This document shows positions 16,348 to 25,763 of a stretch of 52,938 nt of DNA, in pieces. Position numbers and translations under genes: made by a program. Under the pieces are notes generated by a model, which made no database searches, had not been told where the DNA came from, and saw only the letters and a program-made list of their open reading frames with translations. Location of the stretch: assembly GCA_016933745.1 (NCBI GenBank), contig JAFGAK010000125.1, positions 1 through 52,938 of the forward strand, read 5' to 3'. The stretch comes from Bacteroidales bacterium (GTDB lineage Bacteria; Bacteroidota; Bacteroidia; Bacteroidales; UBA12170). Within the stretch, counting starts at the first letter, position 1, and each line of letters opens with the position of its first letter.

Positions 16348-17658
16348 ATCATCAATAATGCCAACCAAATCGGGCTGTCCTATTTCTTGCAGATCATAAT
16401 AGACCCGAGTTGCCGGCTTATTGATTTTTATTTCACGCTGCAAATCAATGGGTGTTCCAATTACTACGGAATCGCAATCTGTATTGTTTACAGTGGTTTC
16501 TAAATCTCTTAATTGTTGCTCGCTGTATCCCATTGCTGGTAATAAAGTACCGATATTGGGATAGATTTTAAATGTTTCAGCTAATTTTCCAACGGTATAT
16601 GGTCTTGGATCGATAAGCTCTTTGGCGCCATATTTCATAGCAGCTACTGTTCCTGCACCAATTTTCATTTCACCGTGTGTTAGAGTTGGCCCATCTTCAA
16701 TAACTAACACTCTTTTTCCTTTGATGATGCTTGGATTATCCACTTTTAATGGAGAAGCTGCATCAACCACAATGGCATTTGGGGCAACTTTTTCTATACT
16801 TTCTCTAACAATTTGAATGTTTTCGGGAGAGGCAGAGTCTATTTTGTTGATAATCACTACATCAGCTAAACGAAGAGTAACTTCGCCAGGATAATAGTTT
16901 AATTCATGCCCTGGACGATGTGGATCTACCACAGTCATATTTAAATCGGGTTTGTAAAATGGAAAATCGTTATTCCCTCCATCCCATAAAATCACATCAC
17001 AACCATCTGGATCTTTTTCTGCTGCCCGAACAATGGCTTCATAATCAACTCCAGCATAAATCACATTTCCTCTTACAACATGAGGCTCGTATTCTTCCAT
17101 TTCTTCGATGGTGCATTTATGCTTATGCAAGTCTTCTACAGTTGCAAAACGCTGAACTTTTTGAGCTACCAAGTCGCCGTAAGGCATTGGATGACGAATG
17201 GCAACCACTTTTAAACCTTTCGCCATCAATAATTCAATAACTCGCCTCGATGTTTGACTCTTTCCACAACCCGTGCGAACAGCGCCAACAGCAATAACAG
17301 GTTTACTACTTTTTATCATGGTGTCTTTCGGGCCTAGTAAGATAAAATTAGCTCCAGCTGCATTAACGCGGGCACTCATTGCCATTACTCTTGCGTAGGG
17401 AACATCGCTGTAAGAAAACACACAATCGTCAATTTTTAATTCAAGAATTAAGCGTTCCAAATCATCTTCGGCATAAATTGGAATTCCTTTTGGATAAAGG
17501 TCTCCAGCCAATTCTGTTGGATATTTTCTGCCGTCAATATCAGGTATTTGTGCTGCTGTAAATGCAGCTACATGGTAGTTTTTATTGCCGCGGTAATAGG
17601 TGTTGAAATTGTGAAAATCTCTGCCTGCCGCTCCAATGATTAATACGTTTTTAGTCAT
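16318..17658 (-). CDS. Cyclic 2,3-diphosphoglycerate synthetase-like GTPase (COG2403 type)
   Basis: A 446-residue P-loop protein resembling archaeal cyclic 2,3-diphosphoglycerate synthetase. The N-terminal half is a Rossmann-like domain starting VLIIGAAGRDFHNF; the P-loop GAVRTGCGKS is at residues 125-134. Then come IRHPMPYGDL, a Walker-B-like VILWDGGNNDFPF and a nucleotide-specificity-like INKID. Bacterial members are often labelled GTPase, and their substrate is, to my knowledge, not established. Here the gene is monocistronic, with a near-perfect promoter and a strong terminator, next to pyrBI. The call to this family is firm; the reaction is not. Confidence 0.75.
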   Translation of the reverse strand: MTKNVLIIGAAGRDFHNFNTYYRGNKNYHVAAFTAAQIPDIDGRKYPTELAGDLYPKGIPIYAEDDLERLILELKIDDCVFSYSDVPYARVMAMSARVNAAGANFILLGPKDTMIKSSKPVIAVGAVRTGCGKSQTSRRVIELLMAKGLKVVAIRHPMPYGDLVAQKVQRFATVEDLHKHKCTIEEMEEYEPHVVRGNVIYAGVDYEAIVRAAEKDPDGCDVILWDGGNNDFPFYKPDLNMTVVDPHRPGHELNYYPGEVTLRLADVVIINKIDSASPENIQIVRESIEKVAPNAIVVDAASPLKVDNPSIIKGKRVLVIEDGPTLTHGEMKIGAGTVAAMKYGAKELIDPRPYTVGKLAETFKIYPNIGTLLPAMGYSEQQLRDLETTVNNTDCDSVVIGTPIDLQREIKINKPATRVYYDLQEIGQPDLVGIIDDFVNKYHLEK

Positions 17659-17779
17659 CTGTTTATTATTTAATTAATGGGTTTTCAGATGTTAGCTTCC
17701 CTAAATTAGCATGACTTTCCTTCGTTCCTACCTGTTTCGCTTTTTTAGGCAATGTATTAATATAGGTTTTGGTTATTTA

Positions 17780-17810
17780 CAAAGTTATTGGTTTAAATGA
17801 GTTGAACAAA
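17780..17810 (-). promoter_or_regulatory. Strong consensus promoter of the cpgS-like gene
   Basis: Read on the minus strand: TTTG (17807-17810), a 19-nt spacer and TAACTTTG (17780-17787). This is an exact match to the Bacteroidota promoter TTTG-N19-TAnnTTTG. It leaves a leader of about 115 nt before the ATG at 17658, long enough for control elements; I see no known riboswitch in it. Confidence 0.75.
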
Positions 17811-17835
17811 TTAATTCTTTCATTTTTTATTAACG

Positions 17836-17872
17836 AAAAAAAAGGCTAACAAAATTAATCTGCTAGCCTTGT
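17836..17872 (-). terminator. Terminator of the TonB-receptor-like gene
   Basis: On the minus strand AAGGCTA (17864-17870) pairs with TAGCCTT (17842-17848), followed by an uninterrupted T run. It lies 19 nt downstream of the receptor stop codon. Confidence 0.8.
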
Positions 17873-17890
17873 TTTTTTTGTGTTCTAATT

Positions 17891-20401
17891 TTAAATTTCG
17901 AAGTCTCCCAAATCCTCACCACTTTCTTGTTCACTTCTTTTTTCCCGATTTTTATCCTTGTTTAGCTTCCCAAATTTATAGCTGACGCTAATTTGTAAAA
18001 CACGGGTGGTTGGAAAACGTTCTGTAAACTGCGTAAAATTAGAACCTGTGGAGGTGTAGGCGAATTTTCGTGTATTAAAGATATCACGTACGCGCAGATT
18101 TACACTGGCTTTTTTCTTTAAAAAATCTTGCTTTAGACCCGCGTCAACAGCAAATCGTGCGTCCATACTTCCTTGTGAGGTAACTCGGGCGGCGTCGTAT
18201 CTTCCTGATAATTGCGCACTTAAGTTGGAGTTGATTTTGAAATTGTTACTTGCTTTTAAATTCCAAGTAAAACCGGCATTGGATAATTCAGTGCTTTCAC
18301 CACTGTTATAAGTTAATTGGTAAAAATTCAAGCCGGCGTTCATGCTCCACCATTTGTAAAACTGACCCGAATAAGTTACTTCACCTCCGTAAGATTCTCT
18401 TGAACCAATGTTTTGATAGGTAATTGTTGAAACTCCAAAGTCGTCTACTAAGTTGATTGTTTCTATAACATCTGTTACATAACGGTAATACAACGTTGCG
18501 TTGAGCATCGATTTATTGATGTAACGAGTATAAGCAACTTCAATTGCGTTTACATACTCAGGACTTAAATCCGGATTTCCTTTTCGAATATTGTATGGAT
18601 CGCTGGTATTTCCAAAAGGATTTAGCTGGCGCGAATTTGGCCGATTTACTCTTCGACTGTAATTGAAATTGATTTCGTTGTCTGCATTGATCTTTTGTAA
18701 CAAGAATAAGCTTGGATAAAGACTGAAATACTCGTTCGGATAAGAATCGTTTGTAGTAACTAGTTCTGATTGAATATCTGCATATTCTGCACGTAAACCT
18801 GTTTGGTAGCTAAATTTCCCTATTTCTCCAGCAAATTGAGTATACAGTGCATGAATATTTTCATTATAAATGAAATTGTTGGTCAGATTTTCGTTTGGAA
18901 TTATATGCTCATTCTCATCCAATTGACCGGCAATATAATCGTTGTTTGATTTTTTCAACGTGCTTTTAGCACCTAGTTCCAGTTTGCTATGTTCAAAAGT
19001 TTGCAAATAATCTAAACGGAAGGTGCTTACTTGATTTGTTGATAACGTATTTTCACTTAAATCGTTTGGTGTAAATCCATCAGGATAATAAAGATCGCTT
19101 ATTGCGGAGGTTGTTCGGTTCTGATCCATTTCAGAATCGTAATTAGAATATGCAATTTCTGCTTCTACATAATGATCTTTTGAACTTAATGTTTTGCGAT
19201 AATTGGTGTTTAAATCATACGAAAAACCTAAATTTGAGCTAGTGATGTCGTTCAGATAATAATCGGTTATTTCAAAGGGTTCATAGTAATTTTGATAGAT
19301 ACTTTCCTGAGTTCTTCTCATATTTCTACTTCCTCCTCTGGCTCCAAAACTCCAAACATTTTTAGGATTTAAAAAGAAATCAGCGTTTAGAGAAAAATTA
19401 TGTCCACCGCCAGTTCGGTCACTTTCATTCGTGTCATTAAAAAGTTTAATGGTATCATTTACCAATACTGTTTTCTCACTGGCTCCGCTCATCGGTTGTT
19501 TAAATTGACGGAAACCATAGGTCGCACTCAAATTCATTTTTGAAGTTCGGTAATTTAAATTTGCACCAATACTGTAAGAGCCATCTGTTCCCAAGCCGCT
19601 ATTCACTTGACCGTTGAATCCGGAAAATTTATTCTTTTTTAAAATGACGTTTAAAATGCCGCTAACTCCTTCCGGATCATATTTAGCAGAAGGGTTGGTG
19701 ATAATTTCGATGGATTCGATACTTTCCGAAGGAATAGCTTCCAACAAAGCGCCGGTAGATTCAGCAGATAAACCACTTGGTCGGCCATCGATGAGAATAG
19801 TTAAATTCTGACTGCCTCTCAAACTTACGTTTCCTTCTGTATCCACTTCGATTGAAGGTACATTCTCCAATACATCAATGGCAGTTCCTCCTGCAGAAAC
19901 TAAATCTTTATCAACACTCACTACTTTTCTGTCAATTTTGTTCACAATAACCGCTCGTTCGGCAGTAATGTTTACTTCATTCAAATCGGTAGCTTTCGAA
20001 GAAATTTTAAGGTTATTGAAAATATGTTCGGATTCCTCATTAGTGATTTTTAAATTTTTAATCACGTAAGGTTCATAACCGATAAATTCAATTTTCATTT
20101 CGTATTGACCCATTGGAATGTTTTCGATACTAAAATTACCTTTTTCATCTGTAATTCCACCCGCTGTTATCTTTTTTAAACGTAAGTTATAAAAGGCAAC
20201 TGTGGCATATTCAACACCTTCACCTGTTTGAGCATCAATTACGTTGCCTTTAACAAGTCCTGATTTAGGAATATTATTCGGATCCATTGGTCCGTGTAGC
20301 TTTTCGGTATTTTGAGGTGCAGCACTCGTTGGTACTTGCGCAAAGTTTATTTGCGTAATAAGCAAAAGTAAACTTGTAAATAGGATTATTTTGTTGGTCA
20401 T
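17891..20401 (-). CDS. TonB-dependent-receptor-like outer membrane beta-barrel protein
   Basis: An 836-residue outer membrane protein. After a signal peptide (residues 1-21, ending NFAQ) comes a carboxypeptidase-regulatory-like domain at about 50-120 (GNVIDAQTGEGVEYATVAF, then ITDEKGNFSIENIPMG). A plug domain follows at about 145-255, with IDVLENVPSIEVDTEGNVSL and TILIDGRPSG. The rest is a long beta-barrel of the 'outer membrane beta-barrel family' type, ending in a charged tail, KDKNREKRSEQESGED. No SusD partner lies beside it, so polysaccharide uptake is not indicated; the substrate is unknown. The gene has its own promoter and terminator. Confidence 0.9.
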   Translation of the reverse strand: MTNKIILFTSLLLLITQINFAQVPTSAAPQNTEKLHGPMDPNNIPKSGLVKGNVIDAQTGEGVEYATVAFYNLRLKKITAGGITDEKGNFSIENIPMGQYEMKIEFIGYEPYVIKNLKITNEESEHIFNNLKISSKATDLNEVNITAERAVIVNKIDRKVVSVDKDLVSAGGTAIDVLENVPSIEVDTEGNVSLRGSQNLTILIDGRPSGLSAESTGALLEAIPSESIESIEIITNPSAKYDPEGVSGILNVILKKNKFSGFNGQVNSGLGTDGSYSIGANLNYRTSKMNLSATYGFRQFKQPMSGASEKTVLVNDTIKLFNDTNESDRTGGGHNFSLNADFFLNPKNVWSFGARGGSRNMRRTQESIYQNYYEPFEITDYYLNDITSSNLGFSYDLNTNYRKTLSSKDHYVEAEIAYSNYDSEMDQNRTTSAISDLYYPDGFTPNDLSENTLSTNQVSTFRLDYLQTFEHSKLELGAKSTLKKSNNDYIAGQLDENEHIIPNENLTNNFIYNENIHALYTQFAGEIGKFSYQTGLRAEYADIQSELVTTNDSYPNEYFSLYPSLFLLQKINADNEINFNYSRRVNRPNSRQLNPFGNTSDPYNIRKGNPDLSPEYVNAIEVAYTRYINKSMLNATLYYRYVTDVIETINLVDDFGVSTITYQNIGSRESYGGEVTYSGQFYKWWSMNAGLNFYQLTYNSGESTELSNAGFTWNLKASNNFKINSNLSAQLSGRYDAARVTSQGSMDARFAVDAGLKQDFLKKKASVNLRVRDIFNTRKFAYTSTGSNFTQFTERFPTTRVLQISVSYKFGKLNKDKNREKRSEQESGEDLGDFEI

Positions 20402-20456
20402 GTTTTGTGTATTTTGGGTTTTTGACTCCTTTTGTCCTGAAAGGTTTAAAGGCCGG

Positions 20457-20464
20457 CAAAGATA
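20457..20464 (-). promoter_or_regulatory. -7 box for the TonB-receptor-like gene
   Basis: TATCTTTG on the minus strand matches TAnnTTTG; a T-rich segment stands in for the -33 box. It leaves a leader of about 50 nt containing AAAAGGAG, which lies too far from the ATG to be a ribosome binding site. Confidence 0.45.
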
Positions 20465-20488
20465 TATTTTTTTGTAATTTAAAAAGCT

Positions 20489-20496
20489 TAAATTTG
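20489..20496 (+). promoter_or_regulatory. -7 box for holB
   Basis: TAAATTTG matches TAnnTTTG and lies 16 nt before the holB ATG, so the leader would be about 10 nt. The -33 element is not clear. It is divergent from the receptor promoter, with about 25 nt between the two boxes. Confidence 0.45.
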
Positions 20497-20512
20497 TACA
20501 TCAATAATAGCT

Positions 20513-21691
20513 ATGCAGTTTAAAGATATCATTGGTCAGGATGCCCTGAAAATGCGCTTAATTAATTCGGTTAAAGAAAACCGGATTAGTCATGCGCAAT
20601 TATTTCTTGGGAAAGGAACAATCGGAAAGTTTGCTCTCGCTTTTGCCTATGCACAATACATTAATTGTACTAATAAACAAGAGAATGATTCTTGCGGAAC
20701 GTGCAGTTCTTGTCGGAAATATGCCGCTATGAGTCATCCCGACTTATTTTTCAGTTATCCCGTAAATACCAATAAAAATACAACTTCCAAAACAACCGAA
20801 ACTCGCGTTTCTAAAGATCCTGTGAGTCGAGATTTTATCAATGATTGGAAAAATTACATCGACGAAGTAAAAGGCTATCCAGATTTGTTTCAATGGTATC
20901 AGAAAATTGGAATCGAAAATAAGCAAGGACTGATAAGCAGAGAGGAATCGCGCAAAATTGTTCAGCAACTTCAATACAAAGCTGTAGAAGCAAATTTTAA
21001 AGTATTGATTGTATGGATGGTTGAAAAAATGAATGATGTCGCTTCGAATGCCTTGCTAAAGTTAATTGAAGAACCTCCAGATAATACATTGATTTTTTTG
21101 ATCGCGAATGAAAGAGAAAAGCTTTTACCAACGATTTTGTCGCGAGTTCAAGTGGTGGTAGTTCCTCCAATCGAAGATATAAAATTGCAGGATTTTATAA
21201 GTGATTTCAATCCAAAATTATCTCAAGCTGAAATTAGAGACATTGCAAATCTTGCAGCCGGCGATGTTTTTGAGGCGAAAGAAATTATGAATGATTCAAC
21301 TGAGTTAAGAGAGAATTTTGATCTCTTCGTGGAATGGATGCGCCTATGTTATAAAAAAGGAAGTCTAGAAGGTATCAAAACCTGGGTTGATAAAGTGAGT
21401 AAATTCGGAAGAGAAAAACAAAAAAGTTTTTTGAATTATTCCTTGCGAATGCTTCGCGAAAGCTTGTTGTTAAACTATGGAAAAGACCAATTGGTGCATA
21501 TAATGCTGCACGAAGAATCGTTTCTAATTAAATTTGCTCCATTCATTCATTTGAAAAATGCACCTGATATTCAAAAAATTCTCGACTTAGGAATATACGA
21601 AATAGAACGAAATGTGGCGAGTGCATCTCTTTTTACTGATCTTTCCTTGCAAATGAGCATCCTTCTCAAGATGGATTCTGCTGAAAGATAA
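20513..21691 (+). CDS. holB: DNA polymerase III delta' subunit (HolB)
   Basis: A 392-residue clamp-loader subunit that helps place the sliding clamp on DNA. It opens FKDIIGQDALKMRLINSV, and its phosphate-loop region reads GKGTIGKF, degenerate as expected for delta', which does not hydrolyse ATP. Zinc-type cysteines occur in CGTCSSCRKY near 64-73, followed by HPDLFFSYPV. The sensor region NALLKLIEEPPDNTLIF, then LPTILSRVQ, is the clamp-loader signature. It is the first gene of a plus-strand run with ricT, gldH and a penicillin-binding protein, an order that I recall from other Bacteroidota. Confidence 0.93.
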   Translation: MQFKDIIGQDALKMRLINSVKENRISHAQLFLGKGTIGKFALAFAYAQYINCTNKQENDSCGTCSSCRKYAAMSHPDLFFSYPVNTNKNTTSKTTETRVSKDPVSRDFINDWKNYIDEVKGYPDLFQWYQKIGIENKQGLISREESRKIVQQLQYKAVEANFKVLIVWMVEKMNDVASNALLKLIEEPPDNTLIFLIANEREKLLPTILSRVQVVVVPPIEDIKLQDFISDFNPKLSQAEIRDIANLAAGDVFEAKEIMNDSTELRENFDLFVEWMRLCYKKGSLEGIKTWVDKVSKFGREKQKSFLNYSLRMLRESLLLNYGKDQLVHIMLHEESFLIKFAPFIHLKNAPDIQKILDLGIYEIERNVASASLFTDLSLQMSILLKMDSAER

Positions 21692-21706
21692 AATTGCTTT
21701 TTCTCC

Positions 21707-21737
21707 TTCGATTAACAGAAATTAATGATTACTTTTG
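21707..21737 (+). promoter_or_regulatory. Internal promoter ahead of the ricT-like gene
   Basis: TTCG (21707-21710), a 19-nt spacer, then TACTTTTG (21730-21737) is close to the Bacteroidota consensus TTTG-N19-TAnnTTTG. A start site near 21744 leaves about 75 nt before ATG 21822 and excludes a TTG at 21735 as start codon. Confidence 0.6.
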
Positions 21738-21821
21738 TGTGATTATTTAGCTGTTTCTGCCCTTATAGGAAAGGATTTTTTTGACGGAAAAGGGAAGTAC
21801 AGTGATTTATTATATCTATCT

Positions 21822-22928
21822 ATGGAAGAGAGTCAAACGAATGGCAAGAGTCTCCTGACAAGAGGTTGTTGTGCATCTCAATTAATAACAGATAAAGCCA
21901 AAAGTACGCAGCATTTTTCGTGTTCCAAACTGGATGCACATAATTGGTTATCATCCATTCCGGCATCGGCTAGTCAACCGATTTTTGATTGTGTAGAAGT
22001 CCGCTTTAAAAATAGTCACAAAGATTTTTATCGAATTCCAAGTGATGTTCAAGTTGAAAAAAATGACATCGTAGCAGTGGAAGCTTCTCCCGGTCACGAT
22101 ATTGGAATTGTTACCCTCAGCGGCGAAACAGCTCGATTGCAAATGAAACGGAAAAAGGTAGATCCAAGCTCCGATGCAATCAAGAAAATCTACCGACTAG
22201 CTCGCCCAAACGACATTGAGAAGTGGATCAAATCAGCAGAAAGAGAAGATGCTACTTTACTCAAAGCACGAAAGCTTGTTAGCGATTTAGGCCTGAAGAT
22301 GAAAGTGAATGATATTGAATTTCAGGGCGACGAAACCAAAGCGATTTTCTATTATACAGCGGAAGATCGAGTAGATTTCCGTCAGCTAATCCGAGTTTTG
22401 GCAGATAGTTTCCATGTTCGTATCGAAATGCGACAAATAGGAGTTCGACAAGAAGCTGCACGCGTTGGAGGGATTGGATCGTGCGGAAGAGAATTATGCT
22501 GCTCCACTTGGCTTACTAGTTTTACATCGGTTACAACCAATGTAGCTCGTACCCAACAACTATCTTTAAACCCTCAAAAATTAGCCGGACAATGCGGTAA
22601 ATTGAAGTGTTGCCTGAATTTTGAATACGATGCCTATACAGATGCACAAGTCGATTTTCCGGATACAAACGTGCTTCTGAAAACAAAAAAAGGAGATGCA
22701 ACTTTCCAGAAAATGGATGTTTTCAAAGAGATTTTTTGGTACACTTATTTGAATGATCCGGGAAATTTTATCGCTTTACCCGTAAAAAAAGTAAAATACA
22801 TTGTTAGTAGAAATCTTGCTGGCAAAAAGCCCGACGACCTCGAAAGTTTCATGATTAAAACAGTTGAGAAAAAAGTTCTGAACGGAATTGAAGAAGGCGA
22901 CTTAACCCGATTCGACCATAAAAAATAA
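21822..22928 (+). CDS. ricT: PSP1/RicT-like iron-sulfur protein
   Basis: A 368-residue protein with a PSP1 C-terminal domain. In Bacillus the homologue RicT (YaaT) acts in an Fe-S-containing complex that affects RNA processing; the role in Bacteroidota is not settled. The cysteine clusters are Cys221 with Cys226-Cys227 (GSCGRELCC) and Cys258 with Cys263-Cys264 (GQCGKLKCC), matching the cluster-binding positions. I use ATG 21822, since a TTG 29 codons earlier lies inside a promoter. The stop is 4 bp before gldH, so the pair are coupled. The symbol follows the homologue. Confidence 0.85.
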   Translation: MEESQTNGKSLLTRGCCASQLITDKAKSTQHFSCSKLDAHNWLSSIPASASQPIFDCVEVRFKNSHKDFYRIPSDVQVEKNDIVAVEASPGHDIGIVTLSGETARLQMKRKKVDPSSDAIKKIYRLARPNDIEKWIKSAEREDATLLKARKLVSDLGLKMKVNDIEFQGDETKAIFYYTAEDRVDFRQLIRVLADSFHVRIEMRQIGVRQEAARVGGIGSCGRELCCSTWLTSFTSVTTNVARTQQLSLNPQKLAGQCGKLKCCLNFEYDAYTDAQVDFPDTNVLLKTKKGDATFQKMDVFKEIFWYTYLNDPGNFIALPVKKVKYIVSRNLAGKKPDDLESFMIKTVEKKVLNGIEEGDLTRFDHKK

Positions 22929-22932
22929 AGCA

Positions 22933-23430
22933 ATGAGAAAAAATAGTGTGCATTTCTTTATAAATAAATGGATCAGAATTATTGCCTTTGCTTGGATTGG
23001 GATTGTTGCAATATCATGCGATCGAAATCGTTACTATGAAGAAAATGTGGCCATTACTAATGAAAACTGGTTTTATCAAGATGCAAAGACATTTGAACTC
23101 GAAATGTTAGATACGTTGAGTCCTTTTAATTTTTATCTAAATGTTAGAAATACAATCGATTATAAATATGCTAATTTGTATTTCTTTATTCAAACAGATT
23201 TGCCTAATGGGACCAAAGCCATTGATACAATCGAATGTCAATTGGCTAATTACGAAGGAAAATGGTTAGGAAGTGGACACGGAAAATTTAGAGATAATCA
23301 ATTTATCCTACGTAAAAACATGCAATTTCAGCAATCAGGAAAATATCGGTTTTCACTCCGTCAAGGAATGCGCGAAGACAGCTTGAAAGGAATTGTTGAT
23401 GTTGGAATTCGATTAGAAAAAGCATATTAA
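22933..23430 (+). CDS. gldH: Gliding motility lipoprotein GldH
   Basis: A 165-residue lipoprotein with a type II signal ending VAISC; the mature protein starts CDRNRYYEE. GldH is needed for gliding and linked to type IX secretion in Flavobacterium. The family is recognised by FYLNVRNTIDYKYANLYFF (about 69-87), DTIECQLANYEGKWLGSG, and the end GIVDVGIRLEK. Position between ricT-like and the class A penicillin-binding protein is the usual one. Presence does not prove gliding; many non-gliding Bacteroidota with T9SS keep it. Confidence 0.9.
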   Translation: MRKNSVHFFINKWIRIIAFAWIGIVAISCDRNRYYEENVAITNENWFYQDAKTFELEMLDTLSPFNFYLNVRNTIDYKYANLYFFIQTDLPNGTKAIDTIECQLANYEGKWLGSGHGKFRDNQFILRKNMQFQQSGKYRFSLRQGMREDSLKGIVDVGIRLEKAY

Positions 23431-23448
23431 TAAAGAACACTGAATCAG

Positions 23449-25731
23449 ATGAGTGTGAAAAAAAATACCAAAACAAAGGGGAAATCTGAGGCAAAAAAGC
23501 CGGGGTTTCTTAAGTGGTTGTTGATTTTGTGGGGAGGATTTTTCCTTAGCATTTTTCTTCTTTTTGGACTGTTTGTTTTAATATCCAATGGTTATTTAGG
23601 CAAAATGCCAAGCTTCGAAGAATTGGAAAATCCGGAATCTTCTCAAGCTTCGCTTATTTTTGCTGATGATGGTCGATTATTGGGTTCCTATTTTATCGAA
23701 AATCGATCAGATGTTGATTTTAGAGACTTATCGCCCAACTTAGTAAATGCACTTATTGCCACCGAAGATATACGATTTTATCAGCATCCCGGTATTGATT
23801 TTAAAGCAATGGGGCGAGTGCTTGTTGGTGTAATTACCGGCTCCTTAAAAGGTGGAGGTTCTACCATTACGCAACAGCTTGCAAAACTCCTTTTTACCGA
23901 AGAACCCGGCTCAAGCTTGCTTCGTGTGAAACAAAAATTGAACGAATGGGTGATAGCGGTTAAATTGGAGAAGAGCTATTCAAAAGAAGAAATTATTGCC
24001 ATGTATTTGAATAAATACGATTTTATTAATAATGCAGATGGAATACAAACTGCTGCGCGTGTTTATTTTGGTACAACTCCAGATTCTCTCACTTTAACTC
24101 AATCGGCTACTTTAGTGGGGATGTTGCAGAATTCTTCCTTGTACAATCCTTTCCGTCGTCCTGAATTAGTTACGCAACGCCGGAATGTCGTTCTCGGACA
24201 AATGTATCGCAACGATTTTATCGATGAAATAACTTACGATTCAGCCATTGTTCAACCGCTTGCTCTAAATGTAAATAAACAAGGACATGACCAAGGTTTA
24301 GCCAGCTATTTTAGAGAGTATTTACGTGGATATCTTACCGATTGGGCTTCGGAAAATTTAAAACCCGATGGAACACCCTATAACCTATATCGAGATGGTT
24401 TGCGAATTTATACTACCGTTAATTACGATATGCAGGTTTATGCCGAAGCTGCTGTAAAAGAGCATCTAGGAAAAGACTTACAGCCGTCTTTTTATCGCCA
24501 TTGGAAGGGATATACCAATGGTCCATTCGATTTTGAGAATGATGCTGTTCAGGAAATTCAAAAAATATTGAATACGGCAAAAAAACGATCGGAACGTTAT
24601 CGTTTAATGAAAAAAGCAGGTTATTCAAACGACTCGATCGATATTGCTTTTAAAACACCAACTCCAATGACGCTTTTTTCGTGGAATGGAGATATTGATA
24701 CCGTATTAACACCAATGGATAGTATCCGATATTATAAAGGTATTTTGCAAGCCGGATTGATGTCGGTGCAGCCACAAACCGGACAAGTGAAAGCCTATGT
24801 GGGAGGAATTGATTATCGTTATTTTAAATACGATCACGTGACTCAAGCAAAAAGGCAAGTGGGATCAACATTCAAACCAATTGTTTATTCGCTGGCAATG
24901 CAAGAAGGAAATATGTCGCCTTGTAGCAAAATGGCCAATGTGCAGCCAATGATTCGTTTGCCCGACGGAACTTTTTGGAAACCGAAAAATTCAAATTCCA
25001 AATTTGAAGGGAGCGAAGTTACATTGAAATGGGCACTGGCAAATTCAATCAATTGGATTTCAGCGCAATTAATTGATAAATACAATCCGGCAGCTGTAGT
25101 AAAAATGGCCCGAAACTTAGGAATCACAAGTTATATTCCTCCGCTGCATGCAATTGCATTGGGAACTCCGGATATCTCGCTTTACGAAATGGTGGGAGCC
25201 ATGTCCACTTTTGCAAATAAAGGCGTTCATATGAAACCAATCTTTATTACTCGTATCGAAGATAAAAACGGAAATGTATTGGAGCGCTTTACACCTGAAT
25301 CCAACGAAGCAATGAGCGAAGAAACGGCTTATTTAATGCTATCTTTGATGAAAGGTGTGGTGGAAAGTGGAACAGGAGTTCGATTGAAATACACTTACGG
25401 GTTTACAAATCCAATTGCGGGAAAAACCGGTACAACACAAAATCAATCCGATGGTTGGTTTATGGGAATTACACCTAAGTTAATGACTGGAGTTTGGGTT
25501 GGAGCAGAAGACCGCTCCGTGCATTTTAGGACGATTACCGAAGGACAAGGAGCAAATATGGCGCTTCCAATTTGGGCTCTATTTATGAAAGCGGTTTATG
25601 CTGATAAAAAAATCGATTTGTATCAAGGTGATTTCGAAAAACCGCTAAAACCTTTATCTGTGGAAATTGATTGTGATGTGTACGACGCCCAACATCGAAA
25701 GAAAATATTTGAGAAAACAAGCGATTTTTAA
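23449..25731 (+). CDS. Class A penicillin-binding protein (PBP1A type)
   Basis: A 760-residue bifunctional peptidoglycan synthase. A cytoplasmic tail rich in lysine leads to one transmembrane helix at about 22-46. The GT51 glycosyltransferase domain (about 60-240) has the catalytic Glu106 in ATEDIRFYQHPG, then GGSTITQQLAK at 136-146. The transpeptidase domain has the acyl-accepting Ser473 in STFK (473-476), the SIN motif at 533-535 and KTG at 659-661. All active-site elements are intact. It is 18 bp downstream of gldH, and a gap of 32 bp separates it from the DUF4956 gene, so the last three genes of the run may share its transcript. Confidence 0.95.
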   Translation: MSVKKNTKTKGKSEAKKPGFLKWLLILWGGFFLSIFLLFGLFVLISNGYLGKMPSFEELENPESSQASLIFADDGRLLGSYFIENRSDVDFRDLSPNLVNALIATEDIRFYQHPGIDFKAMGRVLVGVITGSLKGGGSTITQQLAKLLFTEEPGSSLLRVKQKLNEWVIAVKLEKSYSKEEIIAMYLNKYDFINNADGIQTAARVYFGTTPDSLTLTQSATLVGMLQNSSLYNPFRRPELVTQRRNVVLGQMYRNDFIDEITYDSAIVQPLALNVNKQGHDQGLASYFREYLRGYLTDWASENLKPDGTPYNLYRDGLRIYTTVNYDMQVYAEAAVKEHLGKDLQPSFYRHWKGYTNGPFDFENDAVQEIQKILNTAKKRSERYRLMKKAGYSNDSIDIAFKTPTPMTLFSWNGDIDTVLTPMDSIRYYKGILQAGLMSVQPQTGQVKAYVGGIDYRYFKYDHVTQAKRQVGSTFKPIVYSLAMQEGNMSPCSKMANVQPMIRLPDGTFWKPKNSNSKFEGSEVTLKWALANSINWISAQLIDKYNPAAVVKMARNLGITSYIPPLHAIALGTPDISLYEMVGAMSTFANKGVHMKPIFITRIEDKNGNVLERFTPESNEAMSEETAYLMLSLMKGVVESGTGVRLKYTYGFTNPIAGKTGTTQNQSDGWFMGITPKLMTGVWVGAEDRSVHFRTITEGQGANMALPIWALFMKAVYADKKIDLYQGDFEKPLKPLSVEIDCDVYDAQHRKKIFEKTSDF

Positions 25732-25763
25732 TCGTAATTTATATCTAAAGAAAAATTGAAGTC

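Noticed and set aside
20274-20504. A 76-residue minus-strand frame starting upstream of the TonB-receptor-like gene
   Set aside because: It overlaps the receptor's signal peptide in another frame and crosses the promoter region.
21735-21821. N-terminal extension of the ricT-like gene from a TTG
   Set aside because: The TTG is inside the -7 promoter box; the ATG at 21822 gives a normal start.
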